From Tenrec ecaudatus (taxonomy: Eukaryota > Chordata > Mammalia > Afrosoricida > Tenrecidae), in NCBI RefSeq assembly GCF_050624435.1, contig NC_134546.1:38705501-38769500 (forward strand): a stretch of DNA of 64,000 nucleotides. The letters run 5' to 3'. The notes beneath the pieces were generated by a model that saw only the letters and a program-made list of their open reading frames with translations, was not told where the DNA came from and ran no database searches. The position numbers were made by a program, and so were the translations under genes. Of this stretch, positions 10,722 to 23,978 are shown one piece after another; position 1 is the stretch's first letter, and every line of letters begins with the position of its first letter.

Positions 10722-11144
10722 CTACCATTCATTATTGCCTATCTTTAATGGAATCTGCCCTTTTGCTTTTAGGATTGACCATTCCTGCTAGATCCTAACA
10801 CATCTGACTTGTGCCAATATTGTAATGTTATCAAAGTGTGCTCCCAGGGCCCTCCAATTGCCCCCTCTCACTACCTGGCCCTCAATCCCATCCTACTTAC
10901 TCTCATGATGAAAACCCACTCCTCGATAGTCACCCCAGGAGAGAAATCAAGAAGCTAAGCAGTGTGTGTTGAGCAGTTTCTCCCTACTCTGGATCAGTGC
11001 TGACACAGAGGCCAAGGCACGGAGAACTGGTCTTTGTGGTATTCGTCTGACGGGACAGACACACATGGGAGATTGTTAAAAATAGAGCTGGCAGCTTACC
11101 TGCGATTCTTCTACTACAGAGGCCAGAGCTTTTGAAGTTAAAGA

Positions 11145-11342
11145 GCGCTCACTGCCTTTGAGTGATTCCAACTCCTAGGAACCCTTGGGGACAGAGCAGC
11201 ACTGCTCCTGGGGGCTTCTGAGAGTGTGACCCTTTACAGCAGTGAAAAGCCTCGTCTGTCTCCCTGGGAACAGCTAGTGGCATCAGATGGCTGACCATGT
11301 GCTTAGCAGCCAGGTGTGTAACCCAGTACATGGCCAGGACTC
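11145..11342 (-). mobile_element. AfroSINE
   Basis: Reversed, diverged copy. CACTGCCTTTGAGTGATTCC marks the tail, and the middle has CTGAGAGTGTGACCCTTTACAG. The head at the right, ending near CATGGCCAGGAC, is degraded. Confidence 0.7.
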
Positions 11343-11394
11343 CCAAAGTTAAAGATAGGAAGTAATTACTACATTTCAAGCAGTACAAGTGCAC

Positions 11395-11560
11395 ACAATT
11401 ATTTAGGAGTACAGAAGGTTGACAGTTCAAACCCACCAGGTGCTTCTTGGGAGAAAGATGAGCCTGTCTGGCCCTGTAAAGGCGATATGGAGCCTGGGAA
11501 ATCCCTGGAAATCCTTCCAGGGTCTCTGTGAATTGGAACTGATGAGATGGCAGCGGGATG
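11395..11560 (+). mobile_element. AfroSINE
   Basis: Forward copy lacking its first bases. GACAGTTCAAACCCACCAGG is the B-box-like part, GGGAGAAAGATGAG follows, and the tail GAATTGGAACTGATGAGATGG closes it. It lies 50 bp from a reversed copy, giving a tail-to-head pair of opposite orientation. Confidence 0.75.
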
Positions 11561-13857
11561 GGTGTGTCTGTGGATGGAGAATGGGTTCCTAGGGTCCCTG
11601 GCATCGCATAGGTAGGTGCGGACCACCAGCACAGAGACTGGCTCTGAAGGAGATTGAACAGAGTAGTGGGTGTGTGAGGAGGTGGTACTGTGAGCAAAGA
11701 TCAAGTGGAGAAGTCAGGGGGGTTCCCTCTTGTGAACATTGACCCCTATCAACAGAAGTCTGTACAGTAGTCTCTACTCCCTGGTTTTGGGTGAGGGGCA
11801 GGGAGGGATGACTGAGAAACCCCACTAATGTTTGAGATTGGGGTTTTCTGATCCACCAGGAGCAGTGGAGATGGCTTGGACTTCCAAGAGGGGAGCTGGG
11901 CCTTCTTCCTGGGGGATCCAGGTGTGGTCTGTCAGTCTTTGAAGCCCAGTGTGCTGCACTGGGTTCAGTGGCATTTGTTTACCTGAGGATAGGCTGTTCC
12001 GCTCTCAGAGGGCCTGGGTTCTGGAGCAGGTGAGCCTTTCAGGACCTGTGTGCTGCCGTGATGACTTTATGCTACCCTCCGCCTGCTCATTCAGGTCCCA
12101 GGCAGTCCCTACACTCCGGCCAGTGACCCTCCAGGCCGCCTTCTGAAGGCAGGAAGAGGTGGGCATCCAGACCAAGTCAAGGGTCTTTGGTGCAGCTTAA
12201 CTTTATCCGTTCCTAGCTGCCTTGTCTGTCCACCTGTCTGCTCTCGACACTGGAAGGAATGGGAGCTAGGTGACCTGCACACGACCAGTTCCCCCGAGTG
12301 ATTTTTTTTTTTTTTGGGCAAATGTTCATGGAAGAACTGTGAAGATACATTCATCTTTCCCATCTGCCCTCAAGCAATCATTCGGAGGCCCTTTCATGAG
12401 CCGGAAAGGTCTGTGTATATGTGTGTGTCCTTAGCAGAAATCATATGCACAGCAAGACAGAAACAAAGAGCACTCAGTCTTATCCTGTGCCGGTACCACT
12501 CTCAGAATCTTCCCTGGAGCGCCTTTTTTTTCTTAGCCCTCATAACAATCCTGGGGGACCATCCCTGCCTTCTCCCCATTTCGCTGCTGGGAAAGCCGAG
12601 GTACAGAAAGGCGAACTGCCCAGGGTCCTACAGGTAGCAAGGACAGACTGGAATTCACACTGGGTAGAGTGTGCCTATGGTACATCCTCCTGCCCACCGT
12701 TCCACACCACCATCCCTTCCCGAGGATGTCTCTCAAGCGTTTCAGGCCGGGCCTGACTCATGCTAAGCACCCCATCAAGGACAGCTGCTTTTGTTATTGT
12801 CGTCTTTGTGATGATGCAGTGGCGGGTGCCTTCCGTGACTCACCCCCTGCACAAACCCTCACCAGCCGTCAGGGAATGCAGAGTTGAAAGGTGGACTCGG
12901 AAGTCGTCCTGGCACTTCCTATTTTTCATCCATTGCCCTCAACCCTGACAGGCGGCCGCGCCTTACCGCCCCAAGGAGTTCAAAGTGCCCCACCTCCCAC
13001 CCGTCCCCGGTGGCAAAGCTTCAAGGGTTATGGTAGCCTTCGAACTCCATTGTGCAGCAGAACCTCTTCTGAAAGACCCTGTGCAGATCGCCCTGCACAG
13101 GACTTCCTCCAGCCCTTTTGATCTTTTGAAATGGCAAGCGCAGGAAGGAAAGAATGGATGGGGGCATCAAGAATAGCCGCAATCGGGCGATAATAACACG
13201 TTGTATTTTATAGAGCCCTTTTGCTGACAGGTCCTCAGAACCCAGGCCTCGGTGCTGTGAACCTAAAAGGGATTCTGGGATTTTCCCAAGGTGGCGAAAT
13301 CTACTTGCCTCCATGTGTATGATACCAGAGAGAGGGAGCCGTGCCGGCAATGCCTTGGCAGTGCACGTGGGGTGGCCGTCACAGGTAGGGGCATGCCCTG
13401 ACAGCATTGGCAGCTCCCAGGTAGAGGTGGGGTGTCCTTTGGCACCAGCTGACTGGTCCCACCATCGAAACCCACAGAACCCACAGGCTGGTGTCCTTTG
13501 TGATCCCGGGAGCTGAGGAGTCCTTGTGAGGAATAGACCGGAATGTTTCCTACTCCGAGTGGCTTCTGATTTCTCAAGAAATACTGGTTTGCTTGGCTGC
13601 CACACACCCAGCAAATGTGCCTTTACTCTAGAGCATTGGCACCGATAGCGTCACGTGTTCTTAGGAGGCACCAGTCTCCCCCCAACTTCCTTTCTTGGGA
13701 GCATTCTTCTGTTTTAAAGTTGTAAAGAATTTCTAGGCAAGCTAGCGATGCTGGCCAGCAGACCGCCTTCTCCCGTGGCATGATGCTTTGGAAACAAACC
13801 CCCACCGATTGTCAATGAAGAAAATGGCACTTTTTGAAAAGTACATCTTTACCCCCT
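11561..13857. other. Intron 1, nothing recognised apart from a T run
   Basis: No repeat family or exon-like segment was recognised. A 14-base T run lies at about 12302-12315. Confidence 0.45.
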
Positions 13858-13879
13858 ACACACACACACACACACACAC
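13858..13879. repeat. (CA)n microsatellite
   Basis: Eleven AC units. Confidence 0.95.
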
Positions 13880-14452
13880 GCCATTTCCTGGTGAGTTCAG
13901 GTGGACTCAGAACCTTTCAGCTGCCCCAGCAGCTTCCTTCCAGGACCACCTCCACTGGAGGGGCAATACAACCAAGGGCGCGGGTTTGGAACCAGAGCAG
14001 ATGGGGGGCTTCTCTGGCCAGGCTGTGCGATAAAGCAGGTGGAGAGGAAACTGCATTTATGGCGCCCCACTCCTGGTACTAGAGGTAGATGCTGCCGGCA
14101 CATATCCAGGTGCAGCCAAACTCTGCTTCCTAGGATATACGGAATCCACTGGCAAGCAGCGACCATTGGTTCTTTTGCTCTGCTTTTTAGCATCAGGTAC
14201 TGGTGTCCTGATCCAGACACCGCCCCCCGACCCCCCACCCCTGACATCGATGGCAGGAGGTCTGGTAAGTTGGCTGTGAGTCAGAGAACACATGAGCTCT
14301 AGCTGAGAAAGCTCAGAAGCCTTTTATGAAGCTTTTGAAGTATATTCACTAAACCCAATGGACTTGTTTCTGGTAATAATTGTTTGTAGCCATGCACGAA
14401 GTGTCTAGACTGACGATGCTCCCGAGTGCCCCATCTCCTGTCTTTTAAAGTT

Positions 14453-14533
14453 ACACGAGGGGGCCTTCAAAAAGCTTATGGGGAAAAAAATCATTATCTT
14501 TTCATTTCATTGACACGAACTTTTAAAAGTGCC
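14453..14533. mobile_element. Mariner-like palindromic short element
   Basis: The left arm GAGGGGGCCTTCAAAAAGCT and the right arm ending CGAACTTTTAAAAGTGCCC are imperfect inverted copies around an A/T-rich centre. The size of about 80 bp fits a non-autonomous mariner-type element. The family is not named with certainty. Confidence 0.55.
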
Positions 14534-15306
14534 CTTCTACCTGTGTTACCAACCGCATGAGTTTGACTCTGGATGAAAGTTTTCATATCGACACTAGCGC
14601 GGAACAAGGCTAATTTTATATTTGGGCACTTGAGAAGCTGAAAGGAGCAAACCACACTGACCCCAAGAAGCGCAACCTACTGTCCAAAGAGAGGCTGGAC
14701 CCCCGTGCGTCACCGAGGCTCCTAAGTCAAGGTAGTGAGCCGAGACTGCAAAGAGGAGGCTCAAACTTCAGGGCCAGCTATCCTCAGCACTAATAAGTAA
14801 TTACTGCAAATATTTGCAGGCCTCCTGTCTACCTGTACGATTTCCTGTTGCCGAAGCACTTTGGAATATTGAGAAACAATGTGCTGGAAAAATACGTCAT
14901 ACGCAGTTGCAGCAAAGAATGGTTTTTAAGCACATGTGCCCACTCTCACATAGGCACTCACACACACCAGTTGCTGCCTGGCTTGGCTTATGAATTCCGT
15001 GCGAAAAAGACAGAAAATTATGCTTGTGGGGGGGCTGTTTGAGAGTCTTGTTTTTTTCTCTTGAATTTCTAAACAGGGTTTTAAGTATTGAATCGGGACT
15101 ATCATGGACGTGGGGAAATGGGACCCATGGTGCCCTTAGGGAACAGTCTAGGCAGAATAGCACCATGCAAGTTGTAAAGTAACATTTGGAATCCACACAC
15201 GTCATTTGCTACATTGTCTTTCAGGAGCCCATGGCCTCTGCCATGCTTTTTCTGCATAAGTGGTGTCGTGCTTTCGAGAGTCAGTCTCCAGGTTTGCACC
15301 AGAGAC

Positions 15307-15432
15307 AAACTCACTGCCATCGCGTTGATGCAGAATCAGAGCGACCCTCTCAGGACAGGAAGAGGTGCCCTTGTGGTTTCGGACACTGCCACTCTTTACA
15401 GGAGTAGAAAGCCCCATCTTTCTTCCAGCTCT
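15307..15432 (-). mobile_element. AfroSINE, partial
   Basis: Reversed copy with tail AAACTCACTGCCATCGCGTTG and middle CAGGAGTAGAAAGCCCCATC. The tRNA-like head is missing, so the copy ends after TTCCAGCTC. Confidence 0.85.
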
Positions 15433-18400
15433 AAGTACAGGAAGGGACTTAAAACCCACACGAAAGGACCCGGGGAGCTAGGAGAACATCATTTGCTTTC
15501 TAAAAACACCACTGTAAATCCCGACTCTGCGTATTTCATGAACGTTTGGTTTTCGGGGCCCCCGCAGTGAGATTCTCTCCTGGTGAGGTTCTGTGAACTA
15601 CTGTACCCGGCATGCCTGTCCTGTGTGCCCCGGGTTTGCGGATACTATTTTAGAATGGCTGAGGCTGAAGAGGCTAATTTTGGTGCCCAGGGTAAAAGGA
15701 GAGAGAATCAGCTACAGAGCTAAGAGGGCCTTGTGGTACCTGGGTTTGGAGCAGCGGGCTGTGACCGGACATGCCACCTTTCACCTTTAGAACCTTTGTT
15801 TGTGGGCTTGCACAACAAATGTTTACCCAGATATGAAGATAAGGAAAGTATGAAGGTCACATTTCATCGGTGGCAAGGGAGCTTCTACAAATATAAGCAC
15901 ATCCCCTTGCCATACGAGCTGATCTTTCATTCCACACCAGGAACTTAATGGCAGGTGGGGCAAGGCGTGTCGTCTGTCTCTCTGCAGGTGCTGGGGCAGC
16001 TGACTCGCCCCTCTCATTTGATGAGGCCCTTTGGGGTGGCGAAGAAGCCAAAGGGGGGTAACCATGCCTGCTGTGGGGGTCTCCTAGTGTCTTGAGTTCT
16101 CTGGCATTCCAGGGCAGTCAGCGGGAGGCGGGCCTGCCTGCAACAACTGTTCTCTTAGCTTTTCCAAGGAGGTTTGCATGGCGCTGGGACTTCCTGTACC
16201 TTCCACAACCTGACAGCATTGTCTTGAGAATGGGAAAGTTGGTTTTTGCATCTGATGTTCCACCTAACACACTCAGAGCCCAAAGGAAGACGTCTGAGAG
16301 TAGCCACCTTTGCAGTGAAGGTGAGTCTTTCTGACCACCACCCCATTTGCCATCATCCAGCATGCCCCCTGCGCTCCAAATATCAAAACCTCATCCTGCC
16401 ACCCAAAGACTTTGCTTCCCCATTGTCCCCGGACTCATGGCCAGGGCCTTAGGCACAGCCACCACAGGCCTGTGCACACAGCTGCCTCCGCTGTGGGTGG
16501 GCCTCCCTTCTGCCACTCTCCCAGCCGGAGCCCAAACTCCCCATCTTTTCCAAGGCTTCTGTGGTCTTTTCCATCCGGGCCCCTGCCCGCCTCCACTCCT
16601 TTCTAGTTTGGGTGACGTCTGCCAAGCAGTCCAATTATGTTTCCCTGTCATCCATTGACATGTTATATCGTCGTGTTTTTCCAACACGATGGCATGCGGC
16701 TCAAGGGCAGGACATCTCATTTTATGATATCCCTGGGAGGTCTGCCACTGCTGGGGCTCTAGCAGCTGCTTCCTTAAAAACAAACAAAAAGCGTAGTCTT
16801 GAAGATGCCTCTTGGATTGGGTGGGAACATGCCTGTTCCCAGCTGAGCAGATTTGAGCCCTCAGTCAATCTCCCCGTTCAAGAGAGAGGAAAAGTAGGGG
16901 GATGAGGGTGGAGGAGCCATAAGCAAATATTATTGATACATGATTTTGTATCACCTGCCCACAGGAGAGTAATAGTAGGTCAATGTGTCATAGGCATGGA
17001 CCTACTAAATAACAGAAGACCCAGCGGGAAAGTTGCATCTAGGGATTGCCAGTTCTCAGTGCAGTAACCCTCTCCACTGACTAGACTGAGGATCTGTGCC
17101 CTGATCAGTCTCGTATCCTGTGCATGCTATGTGCATGTGTGCATGCATGCTTGTGTCCATTCATACTTAGCTGGTAAACTCTTTAAGAATAAGGAGCCAG
17201 CCATTGTTTCCTGTTCTCTTTCCCCACCGTACGCAGACCAAAGGTCTATATTGAGGTGCTCACATAGACTGAGTGATTCTGTCGGCACTTGAAACTAGTC
17301 CTGGAGCTTGGTGCTGAACACACTCAGAGTGCAAATGAAGCCTAGTACCAAAGGGTGGGAAACAGAGGCAGAATCTTTGCTCAGATCAGAGTCTTTGCTC
17401 AGAGTCCTCACAGGACTCTGACCAGGCATCAGGGTTTCTTGGGATACCAACGTCATCACAATGTGTGAAAGTAACTAAGTCTAAATGTAGGCCCCAGGCT
17501 TGGCAGTGAGTTTACAAAGAGACAAGGGGGTAGACCCAGTGCTCAGAGGGCTTACAATTGAATCAGAGCCAAGAAATTCCCAAAAGGATATGTTTGTGTT
17601 AGTGGACATCCTAACCTCCTCTTTTAAGATCCTGTCGTCTTGTTAGGAAGTCAAAATTAGCTCAGATTAAGCTAAATTGAGAAAACTTAGAAGACTTAGT
17701 TGATTAGTGATGATGTGTGCGTGTGCGCCGATATCAGGGGAAACAGGTCTTGTGGAGAGTGAACAGTTAGCGAGAGAAGCCATCAGGAAAGGTAAGAGGG
17801 AGGCAGCGTGGAGCCGCTTAAATATCCTGGTCTTGAAGGGGAGCTGAAATTTGGATGGACAGGTGGGGGAGCGGCATGAATACAATATCCATGAGGCATG
17901 AGTGGGGTGTGCAGGCCAGGGCTGGTGGGCTGGCACCTTCCAGAGCTGAACCAGGGCTCTGCTAACAGATGGGAGATGAGGGCCAGGCCTGGACTGGCAC
18001 CAGGAAGCTTAGGGACAGTCCTCCCTGAGTCATGTTGTGATGGAATCTTCAAGCTGCCTCAGGGCCGTGTGGACAGATAGAGTTAGTGACAGGAAGGGGT
18101 TCTGCCTGGGCACCGTCATTATCCCTCCAAGTACGTCTGTCCCCTGGGTGGTGTTGTAGAAGGCCTTGGTTGCTCTCCACAACGACCTCACCTATCTGGT
18201 AGGAAGGATGTCTGTCATCAGGGAGGTGGTCTCCACCTGTCAGGAACATGGATGTCACAGCACACCACCCCCACCCACCCCTGTTTGTAGAGTGGGAGCT
18301 ATTCGGGGCTAGCTCATGCATCCTAAGGCAGGTTCTTTTGGGTTCTGTGGAGGGGACTGATGAGTCCCCTCCCCAGCGTCTACTCCTGGTAAAGTGTTTG

Positions 18401-20337
18401 CCCCCGTGATGGTCTGATAAGGTCTTTTAGTCTATTCCGCCTTGCCCTTTCTCATTCCAGATTCTCGGTTTTTGAGTCAGATGATTATAGAAAGATAGGG
18501 CAGCCCCATCGCCACCCCACAATTTGTAGGGAAGGAGGCACTCAAATCCAGTAAGACCACCCCTTTGGTCAGACTCCGGCCAAGAACAGGGGTCTGCCTG
18601 CCCTGCAAGGGGTCCTGTGGTGAGCTGTCCCTTGGCTACTTTGCTGCTCTGACGTTCCCTCAGCCCTCATGCCGATGCGTGTGCGGAGACGCTGCCCAGA
18701 AGGAAAAGGACCTTTCTCTCTGGACTCGCCTGGGCGAAGCAGCTGAAGCGGGAGGAAAGGAGCCTCGTGTTGTTGTTTTGTACACCCCCGCCCCCTTTCC
18801 CAACACCTCCCCTTCCCAGTAGGTATAACCTTCCCCCTGGAGGAATTTAGAAGCACTTAAGGTCATGGCTGAACACTTGTGGGCAAGGCCTTAGCCAGAG
18901 ATCCAGACTTACTGGAGAAGAGCCCGCACCAAGGACCAGCCGGGGCCAACCTAATCTCATCAAGCCCAGCTTGACCTTCCAATGGTCCTTCCAGGGAGGC
19001 AGCAGCTCCCCGAAGTGCTTGCCTTGAAACTTGACCTGACAACCGTCCCTTGACCTCTGGTGTCTTACCCCTTTCTGCAGGCCTCCCGTCCTAGGTAGAC
19101 GGCTGTAGGCCTGATGGGTTTGTTCCGTGGTTCACCCAGCAGTCTTTTTCACAGTGTCTCTGGAGCAGCCCATTTAGGGTTTCCAAGGCTGTGACCTTTC
19201 GAAAGCAGATCACAGATTTGTCCCCCAAGGCACCTCTGCGTGGGCTTGAACTGCCCCTTAACCGGGTGCAGTAAGCTTAAGTGCTGACTCTGCAGGCTGC
19301 TGGGCACAGGGCTTGAGTTCAAGAAGGGATTGCTGGAAGCAGGTGGGGAAAGCCCAGTGCTGCCTAGCTCAGACCCTAGGCACTGCCGGAGCCTTGGGCA
19401 AGCCGTGGGAAGTGGCTCCCGAGACATCCTGAGAAACTCCCAACACCAGAAAGCGGTGTTCACTGCCAAGGTTAGCACCTACTTTCTCATAGCACCCGGT
19501 GAGCTCAGGAGAGGAGCAGGAAGGTGTCCGTCAAACAAGTCCATCTGTGACGAGACACCAGCGGGCCCCAAAGCCTGGTTCGTACCCACGTCCATGCCTT
19601 TGAGGTGCCCGCTTCCTCACCACAGTCAAAGGTGCTTTTGAAACACGCTGGGTTGGCCCCCGCTGAACTCCTATGGCAAATCCACGGGGCCTGTGCACAT
19701 TGGTGGCCGTGTGGTCCCTGCTGCTGTTGGCCAGCTCAGGGCCTCAGGAAATGGCAGTGGCAGAGACGCCGGGGAGGAAGGCATCTGAGTTGACATGCGT
19801 GTCGATTCCTTCTGTCCTGAGCCGGTCCTTGGAAGCATGTTTAAGACAGTTTCTCCACACAAGCTCCGCCTAAGCCGGGGATTGTGGGCTACCTGAGCTC
19901 CTTGCATGGGCCGTGTGCTCCAGAGGAAACCACGGTAACTTTGCCTCCTCCAGTTAGAAGCCCGGGCCGAGGCAGAGCGCATGTTTGTTTTGGCAAGGGC
20001 AAGCGTTCACCCACTTGAATTCCTTTGCCTCCAGAATTAGCAGCGCGGGTGACCATAAGGGTTCTGTGTTCTTGAGCTTTTTGTCTTGGCAAGCCGATGG
20101 TGAATGCTTCCAGATTCTTCCGTGACCCTGGCTCCCCACCAGGCTCTCCGGGAAGCCCTCACCATCTTCTAGAAGCTTGAAAAACTGCTGTGGGCCCTTC
20201 TCTGACTTGGATGACCTCTGGCAAGGCAGGTCACCTCTGCTGGTTTCCTGTCCCAAAGAGGGGACTGAACACAAACTGCTAGGAAGTTGAAATGCGCGAG
20301 GGCTTTGACACAACCATGCGTCTCTGAGACGCTATTC

Positions 20338-20338
<1 letters not shown>
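15433..20338. other. Intron 1, nothing recognised
   Basis: This 4.9-kb stretch has no repeat family I could identify and no credible exon. Several open frames of 60-130 codons exist on both strands without family resemblance. A small 10-bp hairpin lies at 17399-17421. Confidence 0.4.
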
Positions 20339-20417
<79 letters not shown>

Positions 20418-20442
20418 CATATATATATGTATATATATATAT
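20339..20442. repeat. Compound (CT)n(AT)n microsatellite
   Basis: About 20 CT units run into about 30 AT/ATAC units. The AT part can self-pair. Confidence 0.95.
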
Positions 20443-23400
20443 CCATTATCTTGAAAGAAAGACCTTTGAAAAGTATAAAGTGCAGACATACAAGGCGTCA
20501 TTAGGAACCAGCATGATAATTTAACCATTAGGCCTTTTATATCTGCAGATCTGACTTGACTGCTGTTGGAAGGGAGCCTTAGAAGAATCCGAAAGGAGAC
20601 CCTTGCTCTCTCTGGCTTTTACATTCCTCTCCTGCCTGGGCTTTTCAGGATGCTGGGAGGTGGCTAGTTATGATTTGAGGCTCTGAGTTCTATTTTTGCC
20701 ATCTCCCGAGATGTGAGGAAATCTGATAATGTCAGTGAACCAAGGGGACTCCTGATTCTGGAATGTCTCTTGCTCTCTGGCCCGCCTGCCCTTTACCTGT
20801 GGGATGGAGAAAACGCAGGCTGTCCCACATGGGCTGTACCTCTCTCCCAAGCACCCCTAAATCCCCAGAGCCAGAGGGCTGTATCTGTACCCCATCTGCT
20901 CAGGTCCTAACTCACTGCCTTGCCCTTGAGAACAGGGTCCAAGGTTGGGTTCCCAGAGAGACTCGGTAACTTGCCCAAGGCCACAGAGCAAAACATGCCC
21001 CTCTTCCAGAGAGGGATCTAGAAGGAGAGGAGGGGTGGGCCTATGCCCACTGCAGGCTCCTTGGTCTCCTGGTGCTCTGGGTGCTCAGAGCCTGGCTGGG
21101 CCTCCGGCCCACGGTGAGCCCTCGCTTGGCGGGTCAAAGGATGCTGGTGGTGGAACTCACGCCCACCATGTGTCACTACCTGCCCCCTGTGCCCAAGCTT
21201 GCTCTTGCCACTGCACCACCCCTGCAGCTGACCAGCTGACGTGGGCGCAGCTTAAATGGCATCTCCTCTGGGAAGTCTTTCCTGACCTCCCTCAATGGAA
21301 GCCTCATCCCTGTTTTCAAAAAAGCTTTAACACTGCTTCCCATAGAGCGGGATTGATTTCTTGCTGATTGACCCTCCCCCCACTCCTACCCCCTTCTAGT
21401 GAGCAGGCTCTAAGAGGGCAGACCCCCTCCTTCCAGCTTGTAGCTTATTCTCCACCATGCCCCCCAGGCTTAGTGCCAGGCACCTCCGAGCTGCCACTTA
21501 GATATCAGTGAAGAGACAAAAGTCATGTGGCCTTGCCAGGCCCTTCTCCTCAAAGTCATCATTTCTTACATACATCCAGTTCTTGATTTTCTTTTTTCTC
21601 TCCAACGACTGTGAAGTAGATGAAAGGAGTTGGGATTCTTATCCTACAGGTGCTGCCCTTAGGACACAAACATCAGGATCCCAAGGCCAGGCTGTGGCAG
21701 TGCCCTGGCCGACAGGCTCCCAGGCCCCCACTTTTCCCACCGGCCTGCAGCGTCCCGCTTGGCACCCTATCTGTCCGTTGTGGTGATGTGATTGTTTGCC
21801 TCACTTGGCAGTGTTTACACCCAAGGAGTAGTGGCCATTGTGCGTGGTGACGTCTGGAAATGCACAACAGAGTCCCAAAAGGGTGCGCTGCAGGTCCTTA
21901 CCACAATGAGCAATTGTCAGGTCAGCCTGTGATGGGTGGGTGCCATTCCTTAAGGGGCTGGTTCTGGGCCTGCCCTCAACCGACTGCCCCCTGTCCTCCC
22001 AGAGGCCAGGGGAGGTGCTCTGGGACCACAGCCCCATGTCGGCCTGGCCCAGTCAGTCTGTCTGCCCGCATCTGGAGCTTTTCTTGTGGCCCTGTGCCCT
22101 GCGTGCATATTGGAACTTTGTGGCTTTGCAAGGTCATGATTTGGCAGAAAGGACAGAGGGGCTCATCTAATCAGCCGGGGATCTCTCTGGGCCTCAGTTT
22201 CTCCTCCTGTAAAGCGGAGCAGAGGGTAGAGATTAGACCGGACGGACGGAAGGATTTCTTGTAGGCGCCCAGGTCTGTTCCTTTCTAGTGACGTGAATCC
22301 CAGGGGCTTGAAGGTGCCCTGGCCCTGTTTCCTGTTTATAAGGGGCCCCCCGGGAAAGGCAGGTGGAAGGCGAGGGCGATCACTGAGGGTTTCCAGGAAG
22401 CGTCTCCTCTCCCATCATGCTCTCCAAGAATGGGGGGGGGGGTGGTCCTGTGACTATGAAGGGTGGCAGAGACTTGAAGGTTGCCTTTGGGCATGGCTGC
22501 GAGGCCAACCTTCAGGACAGCAATGGGGCCTCCCTGGGGATGGAATGGCGGGTGCGCATTGCCTGGCCCTTCTACACAAAGAGACAGCTGTACCAGTAGG
22601 CGTGATGGCAGTCTGTCCCTCTCTGACAACAGGGAAGAATGAGGCAGGCTGTCCCTTCAGTAGGGCCACTGGGGAGCAACTCTGCCCCCATCCCACCTTG
22701 GTCTTTCACGACCAAGAGCCTCCGTTTCTACGCCCACGACGACGGGTGGCCTCATGCTGCTTTGCCAGTCAGATTGGGGCTTGGGAAATAGAAACCCGCT
22801 TGCATCAGAAAGGGTGGCTGCCACCGTGGTCCTCGTGTGAACGAGCGTGGGGTGCACAGGGCCAGCCTGAGGCGGCCGGAGAGAGGACAGAACTGGAAAG
22901 CCAGCAGCCATGGAGGAACGGACACTGAATGGAGTCACGCCTTGTTGGGGGGAGGGGCGGGCCCCCTGTGGGACAGAGTTGAGCCACCCCACCTCAGTAT
23001 TGGGGAGTCACCTTGAACCTGGGCCAAAAAAGTAAAAATATTGGGACTCGAGTTTATCTGCCTCCCATCAGGTACATCAAGTTCTGGACAGCTGCCCACT
23101 GGCCAGCAACGCGCCAAGGACGGCTCTCCTTGGCCTCCCGGGAAGGCTTTCTGCTGGCTCTGGCCCCGCTGAGCAAAGTCCACTTGCTCGCCGGAGTTCA
23201 CACAGTCTCCTTGCCAGGCCTGCCCAGAATCCTGTCTCCTCTGACTTCCTGCGCTCTTGCATAATATTTCCTTGTCTCTTGAATAGCTGCCTCAGCACAG
23301 GGGCAGCTCACCGATGCTTCTGGGCACCGAGTAGGATGCGCAGGGAGAGAGAGCAGGGATGTGAACGCCACCCAGGGGTGTTCTGGGCCTTGGGGGGCAA

Positions 23401-23745
23401 GAAGGGGGGCCAGGGGGAAGGACACAGTTTCCCAAAGTGTTTGGGAGTGAGACATTTAGCGCCCAGCAAGTTCGGGAGCATATGTGAGCGTGCTTACACT
23501 TCTACCCTGCGAGTTATCCTCCGCTGCAGTTTGTAAAGTGACCAAGTTGTTTCCCCTGATGATAAAAGGATGCACGCTCCTCCTAAAAATCCATAGCCAC
23601 AGGAAGACATGGAGATAAAAATAAGAATCCCCCAAACTCCTCTACCTAAGCGGTCGCCACCCTGGACACTTGGGTGTGCATACTTAGTATAATAAATAGT
23701 GCCATCGGATTACATGAATAGCACCTACCTAATATTATTGTGTAA
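20443..23745. other. Intron 1, nothing recognised
   Basis: GC-moderate unique-looking DNA with no repeat call. A G run (GGGGGGGGG) lies at about 22432-22442. The 211-codon open frame from 22293 is treated as chance. Confidence 0.4.
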
Positions 23746-23978
23746 GGAGCCCTGATGGCGTGGTGAATGCATTGGGCTGCTGACTACAAGGTCAGCAAGT
23801 CAAAACCACCAGCCCGTCTACGGGAGAAAAACGAGGCTTTCTATCCCCATAACGAGGCTCTCTATCCCCATAAAGAATTACAGCCTCGGAAGCTCACAGG
23901 GGCACCTCTACCCTGCCCTGTAGGGCCACTCTGAGTCAGAATCAGCTCGATGGCAGTGAGTTAGGGGTTTTGTTTTTA
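23746..23978 (+). mobile_element. AfroSINE with internal duplication
   Basis: Full-length forward copy from GGAGCCCTGATGGCGTGG to the T-rich tail after CTCGATGGCAGTGAG. A segment of about 21 bp (ACGAGGCTTTCTATCCCCAT) is repeated once at about 23830-23872, making this copy longer than its relatives. Confidence 0.92.

Noticed and set aside
17399..17421. 10-bp perfect hairpin with a 3-base loop
   Set aside because: A stem of this length is expected about once by chance in a window this large, and the context is unremarkable.
22293..22928. 211-codon open frame in intron 1
   Set aside because: Low-complexity GC-rich reading with overlapping open frames on the other strand and no family resemblance.
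23746..23830. tRNA genes suggested by A/B-box-like motifs in the SINE heads
   Set aside because: The motifs belong to AfroSINE copies; no complete cloverleaf with acceptor stem was seen.
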